From assembly GCF_000253115.1 (NCBI RefSeq), contig NC_014145.1:2480001-2544000 (forward strand): a stretch of 64,000 nucleotides of DNA. Direction: 5' to 3'. Shown here piece by piece: positions 29,084 to 37,579 of this stretch. Positions within the stretch are counted from its first letter, which is position 1, and each line of letters opens with the position of its first letter. Origin of the DNA: Thiomonas arsenitoxydans. Its GTDB lineage: Bacteria > Pseudomonadota > Gammaproteobacteria > Burkholderiales > Burkholderiaceae_C. A model generated the notes under the pieces. That model ran no database searches. It was not told the DNA's origin and saw only the letters and a list, made by a program, of their open reading frames with translations. The position numbers and the translations under genes were made by a program.

Positions 29084-29103
29084 GATTCCCCCTAGATTCC
29101 CCC
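29084..29103. repeat. Right cluster of GATTCCCCC motifs (candidate integrase arm sites)
   Basis: GATTCCCCC occurs at 29084-29092 and 29095-29103, only 11 bases apart, and reads as the same unit as at 19077-19153. Just beyond the IS21 copy 2 end, the minus-strand GGGGGAATC also supplies the native ribosome-binding site of the integrase, so this site may be both an arm site and part of the int leader. Confidence 0.5.
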
Positions 29104-29165
29104 AAATACAGAGTCGAATCTGTAGCTGATCAAGCATTCATGCGGGTTACAGAGGTTTTTATTTT

Positions 29166-29214
29166 CGCCTTGTAAGCGGTAGGTCATCCGTTCGATTCGG
29201 ATAGTCGGCGCCAA
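29166..29214 (+). repeat. Right attachment site (partial tRNA-Thr copy)
   Basis: 44 bases match the intact tRNA-Thr from its anticodon stem to the acceptor-stem end, then one mismatch (G) and CCAA. The 5' half of the tRNA is absent, so this copy is not a functional gene. It marks the distal end of the island. Confidence 0.9.
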
Positions 29215-29386
29215 TCTCAATCTCCGTTTGGGATTCCATGCCACGCTGCCTAATGCAGGGCAGTGCGCATGCACGCCTAATTCCAGCATGAACAAGTCGG
29301 ATAAAAAATTATCTGGACAACTCGTCTCAATTTGTATCAAATGGTGACTGAGCCTTTACTGGCTCTTTCAGGGAGTGTGCAATTCA

Positions 29387-29417
29387 CCCAGGTCGACATC
29401 GGCCTGGGTTTTTTTTC
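29387..29417 (+). terminator. Terminator right of the island
   Basis: CCCAGG / CCTGGG (29387-29392, 29403-29408) encloses a 10-base loop and is followed by eight T residues. Before integration it would have stood about 175 bases behind tRNA-Thr and was probably its native terminator. Confidence 0.8.
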
Positions 29418-29547
29418 GCCTCCGTTTTTCGTCTCTCTCTTTTTCTCTCATCTCTTCCTCACCTGAACCGCCCATGCCTGCCGCAGGGGGCAAATGCTGT
29501 TAGCGACTCTGAGAGACAATAGATTTATCTCGGTTCGGTATCTGCTC

Positions 29548-29967
29548 ATGCCCTCTCCCACCCCTCGCACCGATTGGCCTCAGGCCATCGTTCTGCACAA
29601 GTTATCTCGCGTGCTCGAACTCACCTATGCCGACGGAACCCAATACCTGCTGCCGTTTGAGTTGATGCGGGTCTTTTCGCCGTCTGCCGAGGTGCGCGGG
29701 CACGGGCCTGGGCAGGAAACCTTGCAGACTGGCAAGCGTCTCGTCGAGATCGATAGTGTGATGCAGGTCGGGAACTACGCCATCCAGCCGCACTTCTCGG
29801 ACGGCCATGACAGCGGCATCTACAGTTGGGACTATTTGCATTTCCTGGGGCAAAACCAGGAGTCGCTCTGGGCCGACTATCTGAACCGCCTACAGGCTGC
29901 CGGTGCCGACCGCGACGCGCCCATGCCCGAGGCTACGTCCAACGCACACCACTGCTCGTCTCACTGA
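29548..29967 (+). CDS. DUF971-family protein
   Basis: This 139-residue protein contains [30 protein letters not shown] sequence (beginning [18 protein letters not shown]), [19 protein letters not shown] and SWDYLHFLG, the signature of the small DUF971 domain also found at the N-terminus of gamma-butyrobetaine hydroxylase. The domain may bind metal or an iron-sulfur cluster. It is often found directly before ubiE, as here, with 29 bases between. ATG 29548 was chosen. Confidence 0.85.
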   Translation: MPSPTPRTDWPQAIVLHKLSRVLELTYADGTQYLLPFELMRVFSPSAEVRGHGPGQETLQTGKRLVEIDSVMQVGNYAIQPHFSDGHDSGIYSWDYLHFLGQNQESLWADYLNRLQAAGADRDAPMPEATSNAHHCSSH

Positions 29968-29996
29968 GCCTTACTGACCCTCGCATTGAGCTTCCC

Positions 29997-30746
29997 ATGT
30001 CCGATACCCAATCCACCTCTACCACCCATTTCGGCTACCAGCAGGTTGCCGAAGATGAAAAAGCTGCGCGCGTGCGGGGTGTGTTCGATTCGGTCGCGTC
30101 GCGCTATGACGTGATGAACGATTTGATGAGTGGCGGCCTGCACCGCGTCTGGAAGGCGTTCACCATTGCCCTCTCGGGTGTGCGCCCAGGTCAGCGCGTG
30201 CTGGATGTCGCTGCGGGAACCGGCGATCTGTCGCGCGCTTTCGCCCGCAAGGTCGGGCCCACTGGCCTGGTGGTGATGAGCGACATCAATGGCTCCATGC
30301 TGCGGGCGGGCCGAGACCGGCTCATCGACTCTGGCGTGCTGGTGCCGACGCTCTTGTGCGATGCCGAAAAGCTGCCCTTCCCGGACGAGCAATTCGATCT
30401 GGTGAGCGTGGCATTCGGCCTGCGCAACATGACCCACAAAGATGCGGCGCTGCGCGAGATGCAACGTGTGCTCAAGCCGGGCGGCAAATTGCTCGTGCTG
30501 GAGTTTTCCAAGCCCTGGGCGCCGTTGCGCGGGGCCTACGACCTCTACTCGTTCCAGGTTTTGCCGCGCCTGGGCAAGATGGTTGCGGGCGACCCGCAGA
30601 GCTACCAATACCTGGCCGAATCCATCCGCATGCACCCGGATCAGGAAACCCTCGCTGGCATGATGCGTGAAGCGGGTTTCGGTCATGTCGATTGGCACAA
30701 CCTGACAGCTGGCGTCGTTGCGCTACATATCGGGCAGAAATTTTGA
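29997..30746 (+). CDS. ubiE: Ubiquinone/menaquinone C-methyltransferase UbiE
   Basis: This 249-residue enzyme shows [20 protein letters not shown], the SAM motif [25 protein letters not shown] and [11 protein letters not shown] at the C-terminus. It adds the C2 methyl group to the ubiquinone (and menaquinone) precursor ring using S-adenosylmethionine. Gene order DUF971-ubiE-Tim44-like-ubiJ-ubiB suggests a quinone cluster. Confidence 0.96.
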   Translation: MSDTQSTSTTHFGYQQVAEDEKAARVRGVFDSVASRYDVMNDLMSGGLHRVWKAFTIALSGVRPGQRVLDVAAGTGDLSRAFARKVGPTGLVVMSDINGSMLRAGRDRLIDSGVLVPTLLCDAEKLPFPDEQFDLVSVAFGLRNMTHKDAALREMQRVLKPGGKLLVLEFSKPWAPLRGAYDLYSFQVLPRLGKMVAGDPQSYQYLAESIRMHPDQETLAGMMREAGFGHVDWHNLTAGVVALHIGQKF

Positions 30747-30832
30747 GCTGACGCAATGCAAAACGCGCGCATTGAACTTTTCCACCGATCTGGTAACAAA
30801 ATGTCACTTCTTCTCGACTTTCTGGAAATTGC

Positions 30833-31747
30833 ATGAAAACGACTGGTTTGCTTCGCACCCTTCTGACCTTCGGCCTGACGTTGACTCTCGCTCTGGGTCT
30901 CGCGCTGAGCGCTGTCGATGCGCATGCCAAACGTATGGGCGGCGGCAAGAGCATGGGGCGGCAAAGCAATGCCGTTACGCAGCGCGAAGCGGCACCGCCG
31001 CAACAAGCCGCGCCCGCCGCCACACGTCAGCAGGCCGCGGCCACACCGCCCGCCAAGCAGCCCAGCCGCTGGGGCGGCATTCTGGGGGGTCTGGCTGCCG
31101 GTCTGGGTCTTGCCGCGCTGTTCCACGCACTCGGCTTCGGCGGCGCGCTGGGCTCCTTCCTCGGCTCGGCGCTGATGATCGGTCTGCTCGCGCTGGCCGC
31201 GTTCTGGATTTTCAATCTGCTGCGTCGCAAGTCCAGCACTGACAAGTCCGCCCAGCCCATGCAATATGCAGGCGCTTCGCAGGGCTATGCGCAGGCTCCG
31301 CTGGGCGTCGAAACGCATATGCCGGCGCAGTGGACGCCTGGTGCCGGTTCGCAAACCGCAAGTGGGGCGGGCATTCCGGCCGATTTTGATCGCGACGGGT
31401 TTCTGGCGAGCGCCAAGCAGCACTACATCCGCTTGCAGCAAGCCTGGGATGCGGCTGATCTGAACAGCCTGAAAACCTTCGCCACCGCCGAGATGTACGA
31501 CGCCCTGGCTGCCGATCTGCAACAACGCGGCATGACACCTAACAAGACGGAAATCGTGACCCTCGAAGCCTCGCTGCTCGCGTTGGAAGAAACCCCGACT
31601 GAATACGTTGCCAGTGTCGAGTTCTCCGGTCTGGTGCGCGAAGAAACCTGGGGTGGCGCGAGCCCGGTGCGCGAGGTGTGGAACCTGGTGAAACCTCGCG
31701 ATGGCTCCAGCGGTTGGCAACTGGCCGGTATTCAGCAGTTGAATTGA
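30833..31747 (+). CDS. Tim44-like domain lipoprotein-type/secreted membrane protein
   Basis: This 304-residue protein has an N-terminal signal anchor (LLTFGLTLTLALGLALSAVDA), a Gln/Ala/Pro-rich linker, a Gly/Leu-rich membrane region (GGLAAGLGLAALFHALGF, ALMIGLLALAAFWIFNLL) and a C-terminal Tim44-like domain (DFDRDGFLASAKQHYIRLQQ, with a typical RDGSSGWQL end). Bacterial Tim44-like proteins are of unknown function and share this fold with mitochondrial Tim44. It sits between ubiE and ubiJ, which may connect it to quinone synthesis. Confidence 0.82.
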   Translation: MKTTGLLRTLLTFGLTLTLALGLALSAVDAHAKRMGGGKSMGRQSNAVTQREAAPPQQAAPAATRQQAAATPPAKQPSRWGGILGGLAAGLGLAALFHALGFGGALGSFLGSALMIGLLALAAFWIFNLLRRKSSTDKSAQPMQYAGASQGYAQAPLGVETHMPAQWTPGAGSQTASGAGIPADFDRDGFLASAKQHYIRLQQAWDAADLNSLKTFATAEMYDALAADLQQRGMTPNKTEIVTLEASLLALEETPTEYVASVEFSGLVREETWGGASPVREVWNLVKPRDGSSGWQLAGIQQLN

Positions 31748-31780
31748 CGCACCGAATCTACCCTGCTGCGCTTTCACTCT

Positions 31781-31813
31781 ACGCCGCAGCCGCGCAAGCG
31801 CTGCGGCGTTTTT
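31781..31813 (+). terminator. Terminator after the Tim44-like gene
   Basis: ACGCCGCAGC (31781-31790) and GCTGCGGCGT (31800-31809) form a 10-bp stem with a 9-base loop, followed by TTTT. This ends the ubiE-Tim44 transcript before ubiJ, although read-through is possible. Confidence 0.82.
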
Positions 31814-31886
31814 CATGCAGCGCTTGCGCGACCAAACCTCTCAACGGAGGTAGGCTCCTAGAATGCGTCATTAAACGCCATTCCTC

Positions 31887-32546
31887 ATGCGCATTCCCGA
31901 CTTTCAGCCCTTGATTCCCGATCGCACTTCGCTGGTGCGCAGACTGCAATACTTGGTCTTGCCAGCGCTCAATCATCTGCTCGCATCCGACCCACGCGCT
32001 CAGGGCAAGCTTGGCGCCCATGCAGGCAAGACGGTGGTATTCACTGCTCTGGGTATTGATTTGCCTTGGGAGATCGAACCGCAAGGCTTGCTGCGCACTG
32101 CAACTTCTACAGCGCTCGGTAATGATGAGGCCGACCTGCACGTCACCCTCGATGTGGATGCCTTGCGTGAGGCCATCGCCAAGCGCGCGCCGCTGAATTT
32201 GACGGGCGCCCGCATCACCGGGGACGCCGAGCTGGCCCAGACGCTGTCATGGCTGATGGCGCATGTGCGCTGGGATGCTGAAGACGATCTCGCGCAACTC
32301 GTCGGCGATATTCCTGCGCACCGCATTTCCCGGGCCGGGCAAAAGCTGGCGGCACAGGGACAGCAAGCCTGGATGCGTACCCACGACGATGCGCGCGACT
32401 GGTTTGCCGCGACCCCGCGTGCTTTGGTCAGCCGCGGCGAATTGGCGCAAATGCAAGAACAAGTGCGCGAATTGCGCGATCAAGCCGCACGGCTGGAAAA
32501 GCGTCTTGCCCTGTTGCGCAAGCAATCGAGCGCCCGCGAGAACTGA
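31887..32546 (+). CDS. ubiJ: Ubiquinone biosynthesis accessory factor UbiJ
   Basis: This 219-residue protein has an SCP2-like lipid-binding domain (about residues 25-125; [20 protein letters not shown]) and a coiled C-terminal region ([20 protein letters not shown], then KRLALLRKQ). UbiJ binds ubiquinone intermediates in the Ubi complex and works with UbiB and UbiK. It lies directly before ubiB, with 7 bases between the two. Confidence 0.88.
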   Translation: MRIPDFQPLIPDRTSLVRRLQYLVLPALNHLLASDPRAQGKLGAHAGKTVVFTALGIDLPWEIEPQGLLRTATSTALGNDEADLHVTLDVDALREAIAKRAPLNLTGARITGDAELAQTLSWLMAHVRWDAEDDLAQLVGDIPAHRISRAGQKLAAQGQQAWMRTHDDARDWFAATPRALVSRGELAQMQEQVRELRDQAARLEKRLALLRKQSSAREN

Positions 32547-32553
32547 ACGACCG

Positions 32554-34125
32554 ATGCGCCGCCTGCTCCGCCTGCTGAAGATTGTTTCCGTCATCCTGCG
32601 CCACGGCCTGGATGAAATGGCGCTGTCGAGCTTTCGCCATCCCTGGCTGCGCCGGCTCTCCCGGGTGCTCAGCTTCGGGCGTCCGCTCAATCGTCCACGC
32701 GGCGAGCGTTTGCGTCTGGCGCTGGAGAGTCTGGGGCCGATTTTTGTCAAATTCGGCCAAGTGCTTTCAACCCGCCGCGACCTGTTGCCGCCCGACATCG
32801 CCGACGAACTCGCCAAGCTTCAGGACAACGTGCCCCCGTTCGACTCCGAGGTCGCCGTGGCCATCATCGAGCGTTCGTTCGGTAGACCCATCGAAACCTT
32901 GTTCGCTACCTTCGAGCGCAAGCCGGTGGCCAGCGCCTCGATCGCACAGGTGCATTTCGCCACCTTGCCCTTGCAACAGGGCGGCGCCGAGGTGGCGGTC
33001 AAGGTGCTGCGTCCGGGCATGCACAAAGTCATCGATGAAGACCTCGCGCTGATGCACACCATGGCTGCCTGGGTAGACCGGCTGTGGAGTGAGGGCAAGC
33101 GACTGAAACCGCGTGAAGTGGTGGCCGAATTCGACAAATACCTGCACGACGAGCTCGACCTGGTCCGCGAGGCGGCCAACGGCACGCAACTGCGGCGCAA
33201 TATGGCCTCGCTCGACCTGCTGCTGATTCCCGAGATGCACTGGGAGCTGTGCCGCAGCGACGTGATCGTGATGCAGCGCATGTACGGCGTGCCGATCGGC
33301 CGTGTCGACGCGCTGCGTGCTGCCGGTGTCGACTTCAAGCAACTGGCCAAGGCCGGGGTGGATATCTTTTTCACCCAGGTGTTCCGCGACGGGTTCTTTC
33401 ATGCCGACATGCACCCGGGCAACATCATGGTCAGCCTGCAGCCCGAGACGTTCGGCCGCTATATCGCGCTGGACTTCGGCATTGTCGGCACCCTGTCCGA
33501 CTTCGATAAAGACTATCTGGCGCAGAACTTCATTGCCTTTTTCCGCCGCGATTACAAGCGCGTAGCCGAACTGCATGTGGAGTCGGGCTGGGTGCCGGCC
33601 GATGCCCGCATCGACGAACTCGAAGCGGCGGTGCGCAGCGTTTGCGAGCCGCAGTTCGCCCGCCCGCTGAAAGACATTTCGCTCGGCCAGGTGCTGTTGC
33701 GGCTGTTTCAGGTTTCGCGCCGCTTCAAGGTGGAAATCCAGCCCCAGCTCGTGCTGCTGCAAAAAACCCTGTTGAACGTCGAAGGGCTGGGTCGCCAGCT
33801 CGACCCCGATCTCGATCTCTGGACGACAGCACAGCCCTTTCTCGAAAAATGGATGAAAAGCCAGGTGGGCTGGCCTGCCTTCCGCGACAAGCTCAAGAAC
33901 GAATCGACCCGCTACGCACAATACCTGCCGGAAATCCCTCGTCTGCTGCATCAGGCCCTGCTGGCGCAGGAAAAGCGCGACGACCCCGTGCTGCGCGAGC
34001 TGCTGCAGGAACAGCGGCGGACTAATGCCCTGCTGCAGACGTTGATGGCGTTTGTCGTCGGCTTCATCGTGGCCGTACTGCTGCTCGCCGCGGTGGACAG
34101 CCACTGGCTGCAGCTACTGTTTTAA
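32554..34125 (+). CDS. ubiB: Ubiquinone biosynthesis atypical kinase UbiB
   Basis: This 523-residue protein of the ABC1/ADCK family has KFGQ ([17 protein letters not shown]), the Ala-rich loop [23 protein letters not shown] (catalytic loop) and DFGIVGTL, and two C-terminal transmembrane helices ([20 protein letters not shown]). It uses ATP in extracting or presenting membrane-bound quinone precursors. The start at 32554 comes 7 bases after the ubiJ stop. Confidence 0.95.
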   Translation: MRRLLRLLKIVSVILRHGLDEMALSSFRHPWLRRLSRVLSFGRPLNRPRGERLRLALESLGPIFVKFGQVLSTRRDLLPPDIADELAKLQDNVPPFDSEVAVAIIERSFGRPIETLFATFERKPVASASIAQVHFATLPLQQGGAEVAVKVLRPGMHKVIDEDLALMHTMAAWVDRLWSEGKRLKPREVVAEFDKYLHDELDLVREAANGTQLRRNMASLDLLLIPEMHWELCRSDVIVMQRMYGVPIGRVDALRAAGVDFKQLAKAGVDIFFTQVFRDGFFHADMHPGNIMVSLQPETFGRYIALDFGIVGTLSDFDKDYLAQNFIAFFRRDYKRVAELHVESGWVPADARIDELEAAVRSVCEPQFARPLKDISLGQVLLRLFQVSRRFKVEIQPQLVLLQKTLLNVEGLGRQLDPDLDLWTTAQPFLEKWMKSQVGWPAFRDKLKNESTRYAQYLPEIPRLLHQALLAQEKRDDPVLRELLQEQRRTNALLQTLMAFVVGFIVAVLLLAAVDSHWLQLLF

Positions 34126-34137
34126 AGCTCTTCTGCC

Positions 34138-35000
34138 ATGCTCATGCCACAACGCACATTACCCGACGGTAGCGCCATCCCCGCACTGGGTCTGGGCACT
34201 TGGCGTATGGGCGAACGCGCCGAGGCGCGTGCCGCTGAAATCCTTGCGGTACGCGAAGCGCTGCGCATGGGATACCGCCTGATCGACACCGCCGAGATGT
34301 ACGGAGAAGGCGGCGCCGAGAGCATGCTGGGCGAAGCGCTGCGACAGGCGTTTGCCGCAGGCGAGGCGCAACGCGAAGACCTCACCATCGTCAGCAAGGT
34401 GTACCCGCATCATGCCAGCACCCGCGGGGTGGTCGAAGCCTGCGAACGCAGCCTGCAGCGCTTGAAGCTCGACCGCATCGATCTGTACCTGCTGCATTGG
34501 CGCGGCGAGTACGCGCTGGCGGAAACGCTGGCCGGGTTTGCCCAGCTCCAGAGCCGCGGCTTGATCCTTCACTGGGGCGTGAGCAATTTCGATGTGGCTG
34601 ATCTGGAAGAGCTGTTCGCGCTGCCAGGCGGATCCGCCTGTGCCACCAATCAGGTCTATTACAGCCTGGGCGCTCGGGGCGTGGAATTCGATCTGCTGCC
34701 CTGGCAGGCGCGCCACCGGCTGCCGCTCATGGCCTACAGCCCTATTGATCAAGGCGCGCTCGGCGGCCACACCCCGCGTTGCAGACGATCGGCCAGCGGC
34801 TCGGCGTCAGCGCGGCTCAGGTGGCGCTGGCCTGGGTGCTGCGCCAGCCCGAGGTCATTGCCATCCCCAAGGCCGTGCGTACCGCGCACCTGCAAGACAA
34901 TCTGGCCGCCGCCGAGTTGCGACTCTCGGCAAGCGATCTGCAAGCGTTGGACGCCGCCTTTGCCCCGCCGGGCCATAAACAGCCTCTGGCGATGATTTGA
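34138..35000 (+). pseudogene. Aldo/keto reductase, frameshifted
   Basis: The first frame (34138 to about 34770) encodes an AKR barrel with the tetrad: LIDTAEMYG (Asp, Tyr), IVSKVYPHH (Lys) and LYLLHWRG (His). The end of the family, QTIGQRLGVSAAQVALAWVL and VIAIPKAVRTAHLQDNL, lies in a different frame (34779-35000). Removing the two bases AC at 34771-34772 would join both parts as GGHPALQTIG. It may be a real frameshift or a sequencing error. Reductase of small aldehydes or ketones with NADPH is expected for the intact form. Confidence 0.8.
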
Positions 35001-35079
35001 CCGCTAGGTTTGAGCTGTATGCTTGCCGCGCCTGCCGCGTCTGGGCACAATGCTTTCGTCTCCTGCAATCAACTACATC

Positions 35080-35355
35080 ATGTCTGATATACAAATCCGC
35101 GACACCCTGCAGCGCCTGCACACCGTGCTGCAATCGCAGCCCGCCATCGACCCCGAGCTCAAGAGCCTGCTGCAGACCCTGGATCGCGACATTCAGGCCG
35201 CACTCGAACGCAAGCAGACTGAATCGGCTCCCGCGCCGAACGACGATCTCGCGGAACAAGCGCAAACCCTGGCCACCCGTTTCGCCGCCGAGCACCCGAA
35301 TGTCGATCTGGTCCTGCGCGAACTGCGCAGCCTGCTGCTCGGCCTAGGGCTGTAA
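35080..35355 (+). CDS. DUF4404-family small protein
   Basis: This 91-residue protein is helical and contains LQRLHTVLQSQPAIDPELKS, DRDIQAALER and a C-terminal NVDLVLRELRSLLLGLGL. It matches DUF4404, a family of unknown function in proteobacteria. ATG 35080 fits the family N-terminus. It stands alone between the AKR gene and the MFS gene. Confidence 0.75.
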   Translation: MSDIQIRDTLQRLHTVLQSQPAIDPELKSLLQTLDRDIQAALERKQTESAPAPNDDLAEQAQTLATRFAAEHPNVDLVLRELRSLLLGLGL

Positions 35356-35399
35356 AGACTCGCACCCGCCGCCGGGCTGAGTCTTTGCACGGCGTTTTT
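35354..35399 (+). terminator. Possible terminator after the DUF4404 gene
   Basis: AAAGACTC (35354-35361) and GAGTCTTT (35379-35386) pair over a 17-base loop that itself is GC-rich; five T residues follow at 35395-35399. The stem begins within the DUF4404 stop codon. The A/T-rich ends of the arms would allow it to work in both directions. Confidence 0.5.
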
Positions 35400-35492
35400 G
35401 AGAAAACGCAGAGGCGAGCGGGCCGGAGTGAAGTCCCCCGACAAGCGGCCTTTTTGATGCGCCGCGACAATGGTGTATTCGCAAAATTCACC

Positions 35493-36725
35493 ATGTCTGC
35501 AAACGTCTCCGTCGTCGCCCCCCAACTCGCCGCACATCCGTCCCTATCGCGCCACTTCATTGCTTATATGGCGGTGGCCTGTGGGGTGTCGGTCGCCAAT
35601 ATCTACTACGCCCAGCCGCTGCTGGAGCAGTTCGCGCGGCAGTTTCACACCACCGTGGCTGGTGTGGCGGCCGTGCCCTCGGCCACGCAGATCGGCTACG
35701 CCGCGGGGCTGATGTTCCTCGGCCCGCTGGGCGACCGGCATGCGCGGCACCGGGTGATTCTCATCATGGCCGCGCTGCTCGTGCCCGCGCTGATCGGCGC
35801 TGCGCTGGCGCCCAGCGTGCTGCTGCTCGCCACCGCCTCGTTCGCCATCGGCATGCTATCCAGCATTGCGCAGCAGATCATTCCCATGGTGGCGCACCTC
35901 GCGCCGCCGCAGGCGCGCGGCAAGGCCATCGGCCTGGTGATGAGCGGTCTGCTCGTGGGCATTCTGGGGGGTCGGGTGCTGGCCGGCGGCATTGCGGCGC
36001 TGCTGAACTGGCAAGCGGTGTTCGCCTTCGCCACGCTGGTGAACATTGGCATGTGGATCATGCTCTGGCGCGTGCTGCCGCGTCTGCCGGTTGATGCCCA
36101 CGCCACAGACCAGAGCTATGCCGCCCTGCTCGGCTCCACCCTGAAGCAGTTCGCCCTGCATCGCGATCTGCGCTTTGCCGGTATCACCGGCGGGCTGTTT
36201 TTCGCCAGCTTCAGCGTGTTCTGGGTGGGTCTCACGCCGCTGCTGCAGAGCCCGGCCTATGGCTTCGGCCCGGCGGTGGTGGGCGCCTTCGGCATTCTGG
36301 GCATCATGGGCGCGACGGTGGCGCCGATCTCCGGTCGCTATTCCGACAAGCCGGGCGGGCCGCGCCGCGTGCTGTTTATCGCGCTGGCGCTCACCGTGCT
36401 GTCGTGGGCCTTGTTCGCGCCGGGCACGCACGGGCTGTGGTGGCTGATCGCCGGGGTGCTGGTGCTCGACGCCGGGGTGCAGGGTTCGCAGATCGCCAAC
36501 CAGACCCGCATCTATGCCCTGGACGCCGCCGCGCGCAGCCGCATCAACGCCGTGTACATGACGCTGTATTTCATCGGTGGCTCGGTGGGTTCATTCGTCG
36601 CCAGCCATGCGTGGACGGCGGGGGGCTGGCCCGCCGTGACGCTGGCGGGCGCAGGCTTCGCACTGGCGGCGTTGCTGCTGCACGCCGCCAGTGGAAACCG
36701 GCGCGGCTTAACCTCAAACGCTTAA
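35493..36725 (+). CDS. MFS permease
   Basis: This 410-residue protein has about twelve hydrophobic helices. The family motif A appears as GPLGDRHARHRVIL between helices 2 and 3, and the start of the second half is LRFAGITGGLFFASFSVFWVG. It resembles YnfM-like drug/arabinose-efflux proteins; the substrate is unknown. I chose ATG 35493 (MSANVSVVAPQ). It converges with metF, and the two stop codons overlap. Confidence 0.88.
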   Translation: MSANVSVVAPQLAAHPSLSRHFIAYMAVACGVSVANIYYAQPLLEQFARQFHTTVAGVAAVPSATQIGYAAGLMFLGPLGDRHARHRVILIMAALLVPALIGAALAPSVLLLATASFAIGMLSSIAQQIIPMVAHLAPPQARGKAIGLVMSGLLVGILGGRVLAGGIAALLNWQAVFAFATLVNIGMWIMLWRVLPRLPVDAHATDQSYAALLGSTLKQFALHRDLRFAGITGGLFFASFSVFWVGLTPLLQSPAYGFGPAVVGAFGILGIMGATVAPISGRYSDKPGGPRRVLFIALALTVLSWALFAPGTHGLWWLIAGVLVLDAGVQGSQIANQTRIYALDAAARSRINAVYMTLYFIGGSVGSFVASHAWTAGGWPAVTLAGAGFALAALLLHAASGNRRGLTSNA

Positions 36726-37579
36726 CGTCCGAGATCGTCGAGCACGGCCAGCGTGGCTTCGGCCTGGTTCAGGGTGTAGAAATGCAGCCCTGGCGCGCCG
36801 CTGGCGATGAGTTCTTCGCACAGGCTGCTGACCACCTCGCGGCCGAAGGCGCGGATACTCTCGCGGTCGTCGCCGTAGCTCTGCAGGCGCAGTCTGATCC
36901 AGCGTGGAATCTCGGCGCCGCACACTTCAGAGAAGCGCAGCAGCTGGCTGGAATTGGTGATGGGCATGATGCCCGGCACCACGGGCACGTCGAGGCCGAG
37001 CGCGCGCACGTCGTCGACAAAACGGCGATAGGCCGCAGCGCTGTAGAAGTACTGCGTGATGGCCGAGTTCGCCCCGGCGCGTACCTTGTCGGCGAAATGC
37101 TGCAGATCATCGAGCGGGCTTTTGGCCTGCGGATGCATCTCGGGATAGGCGGCCACTTCGATGTGAAACGCGCTGCCCATTTCGTCGCGGATGAACGCCA
37201 CCAGATCGCGAGCATGGTGGAACTCGCCGCCGATGCCGTAGCCCGAAGGCAGGTCGCCACGCAACGCCACGAGACGTTTGACGCCCGCGGCCTGAAAGTC
37301 GCGCAGATGCCCGCGCACCGAATCACGGCTGGCACCGATGCACGACAGATGGGGCGCGGCGTCCACGCCTTCGGCGAGGATGTCGCGCACCGTCTGCAGC
37401 GTGCCTTCCTGCGTGGAGCCGCCGGCGCCGAAGGTCACGGAACAGAACTCGGGCTGACGTGCGTACAGACGTTGCCGCACCGCCCGGAGTTTGTCCGCAC
37501 CCTCGGGCGTCTTGGGCGGGAAGAACTCGAAGCTCAGATTGACCCGAGGAGAAACCGATTGTGCGGAAGCCATGCGCAT
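36722..37579 (-). CDS. metF: 5,10-methylenetetrahydrofolate reductase
   Basis: The protein of 285 residues is of normal MetF length. It has SFEFFPPKTPEG, FCSVTFGAGGSTQEGT, VALRGDLPSGYG, FADKVRAGANSAITQYFYS and VVPGIMPITNSSQLLRF. It reduces methylenetetrahydrofolate to methyltetrahydrofolate for methionine synthesis. Its start overlaps the ahcY stop (TGATG), so ahcY and metF are translationally coupled and share the SAH riboswitch upstream. An alternative ATG is at 37573. Confidence 0.95.
   Translation of the reverse strand: MRMASAQSVSPRVNLSFEFFPPKTPEGADKLRAVRQRLYARQPEFCSVTFGAGGSTQEGTLQTVRDILAEGVDAAPHLSCIGASRDSVRGHLRDFQAAGVKRLVALRGDLPSGYGIGGEFHHARDLVAFIRDEMGSAFHIEVAAYPEMHPQAKSPLDDLQHFADKVRAGANSAITQYFYSAAAYRRFVDDVRALGLDVPVVPGIMPITNSSQLLRFSEVCGAEIPRWIRLRLQSYGDDRESIRAFGREVVSSLCEELIASGAPGLHFYTLNQAEATLAVLDDLGR

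Larger units (their letters stand above)
18950..29214. mobile_element. Integrative genomic island at tRNA-Thr
   Basis: The island is bounded by two copies of the tRNA-Thr 3' part (18950 and 29166; 44 bases identical). It holds a tyrosine integrase with full catalytic residues, an integrase remnant, a relaxase remnant, two IS21-family elements, two DUF4160/DUF2442 pairs and a TOPRIM nuclease remnant. Codon use and GC are more mixed than in the flanks. With no intact transfer genes it looks like a decayed integrative mobilisable element. The boundaries are inferred from the repeat, not from comparison with an empty site. Confidence 0.85.

Noticed and set aside
29092-29340. An 82-codon frame on the minus strand through the right att copy
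   Set aside because: It is the well-known false frame that tRNA genes give when read in reverse.
32767-34104. A 445-codon frame antisense to ubiB
   Set aside because: ubiB is certain; the frame lacks family patterns.
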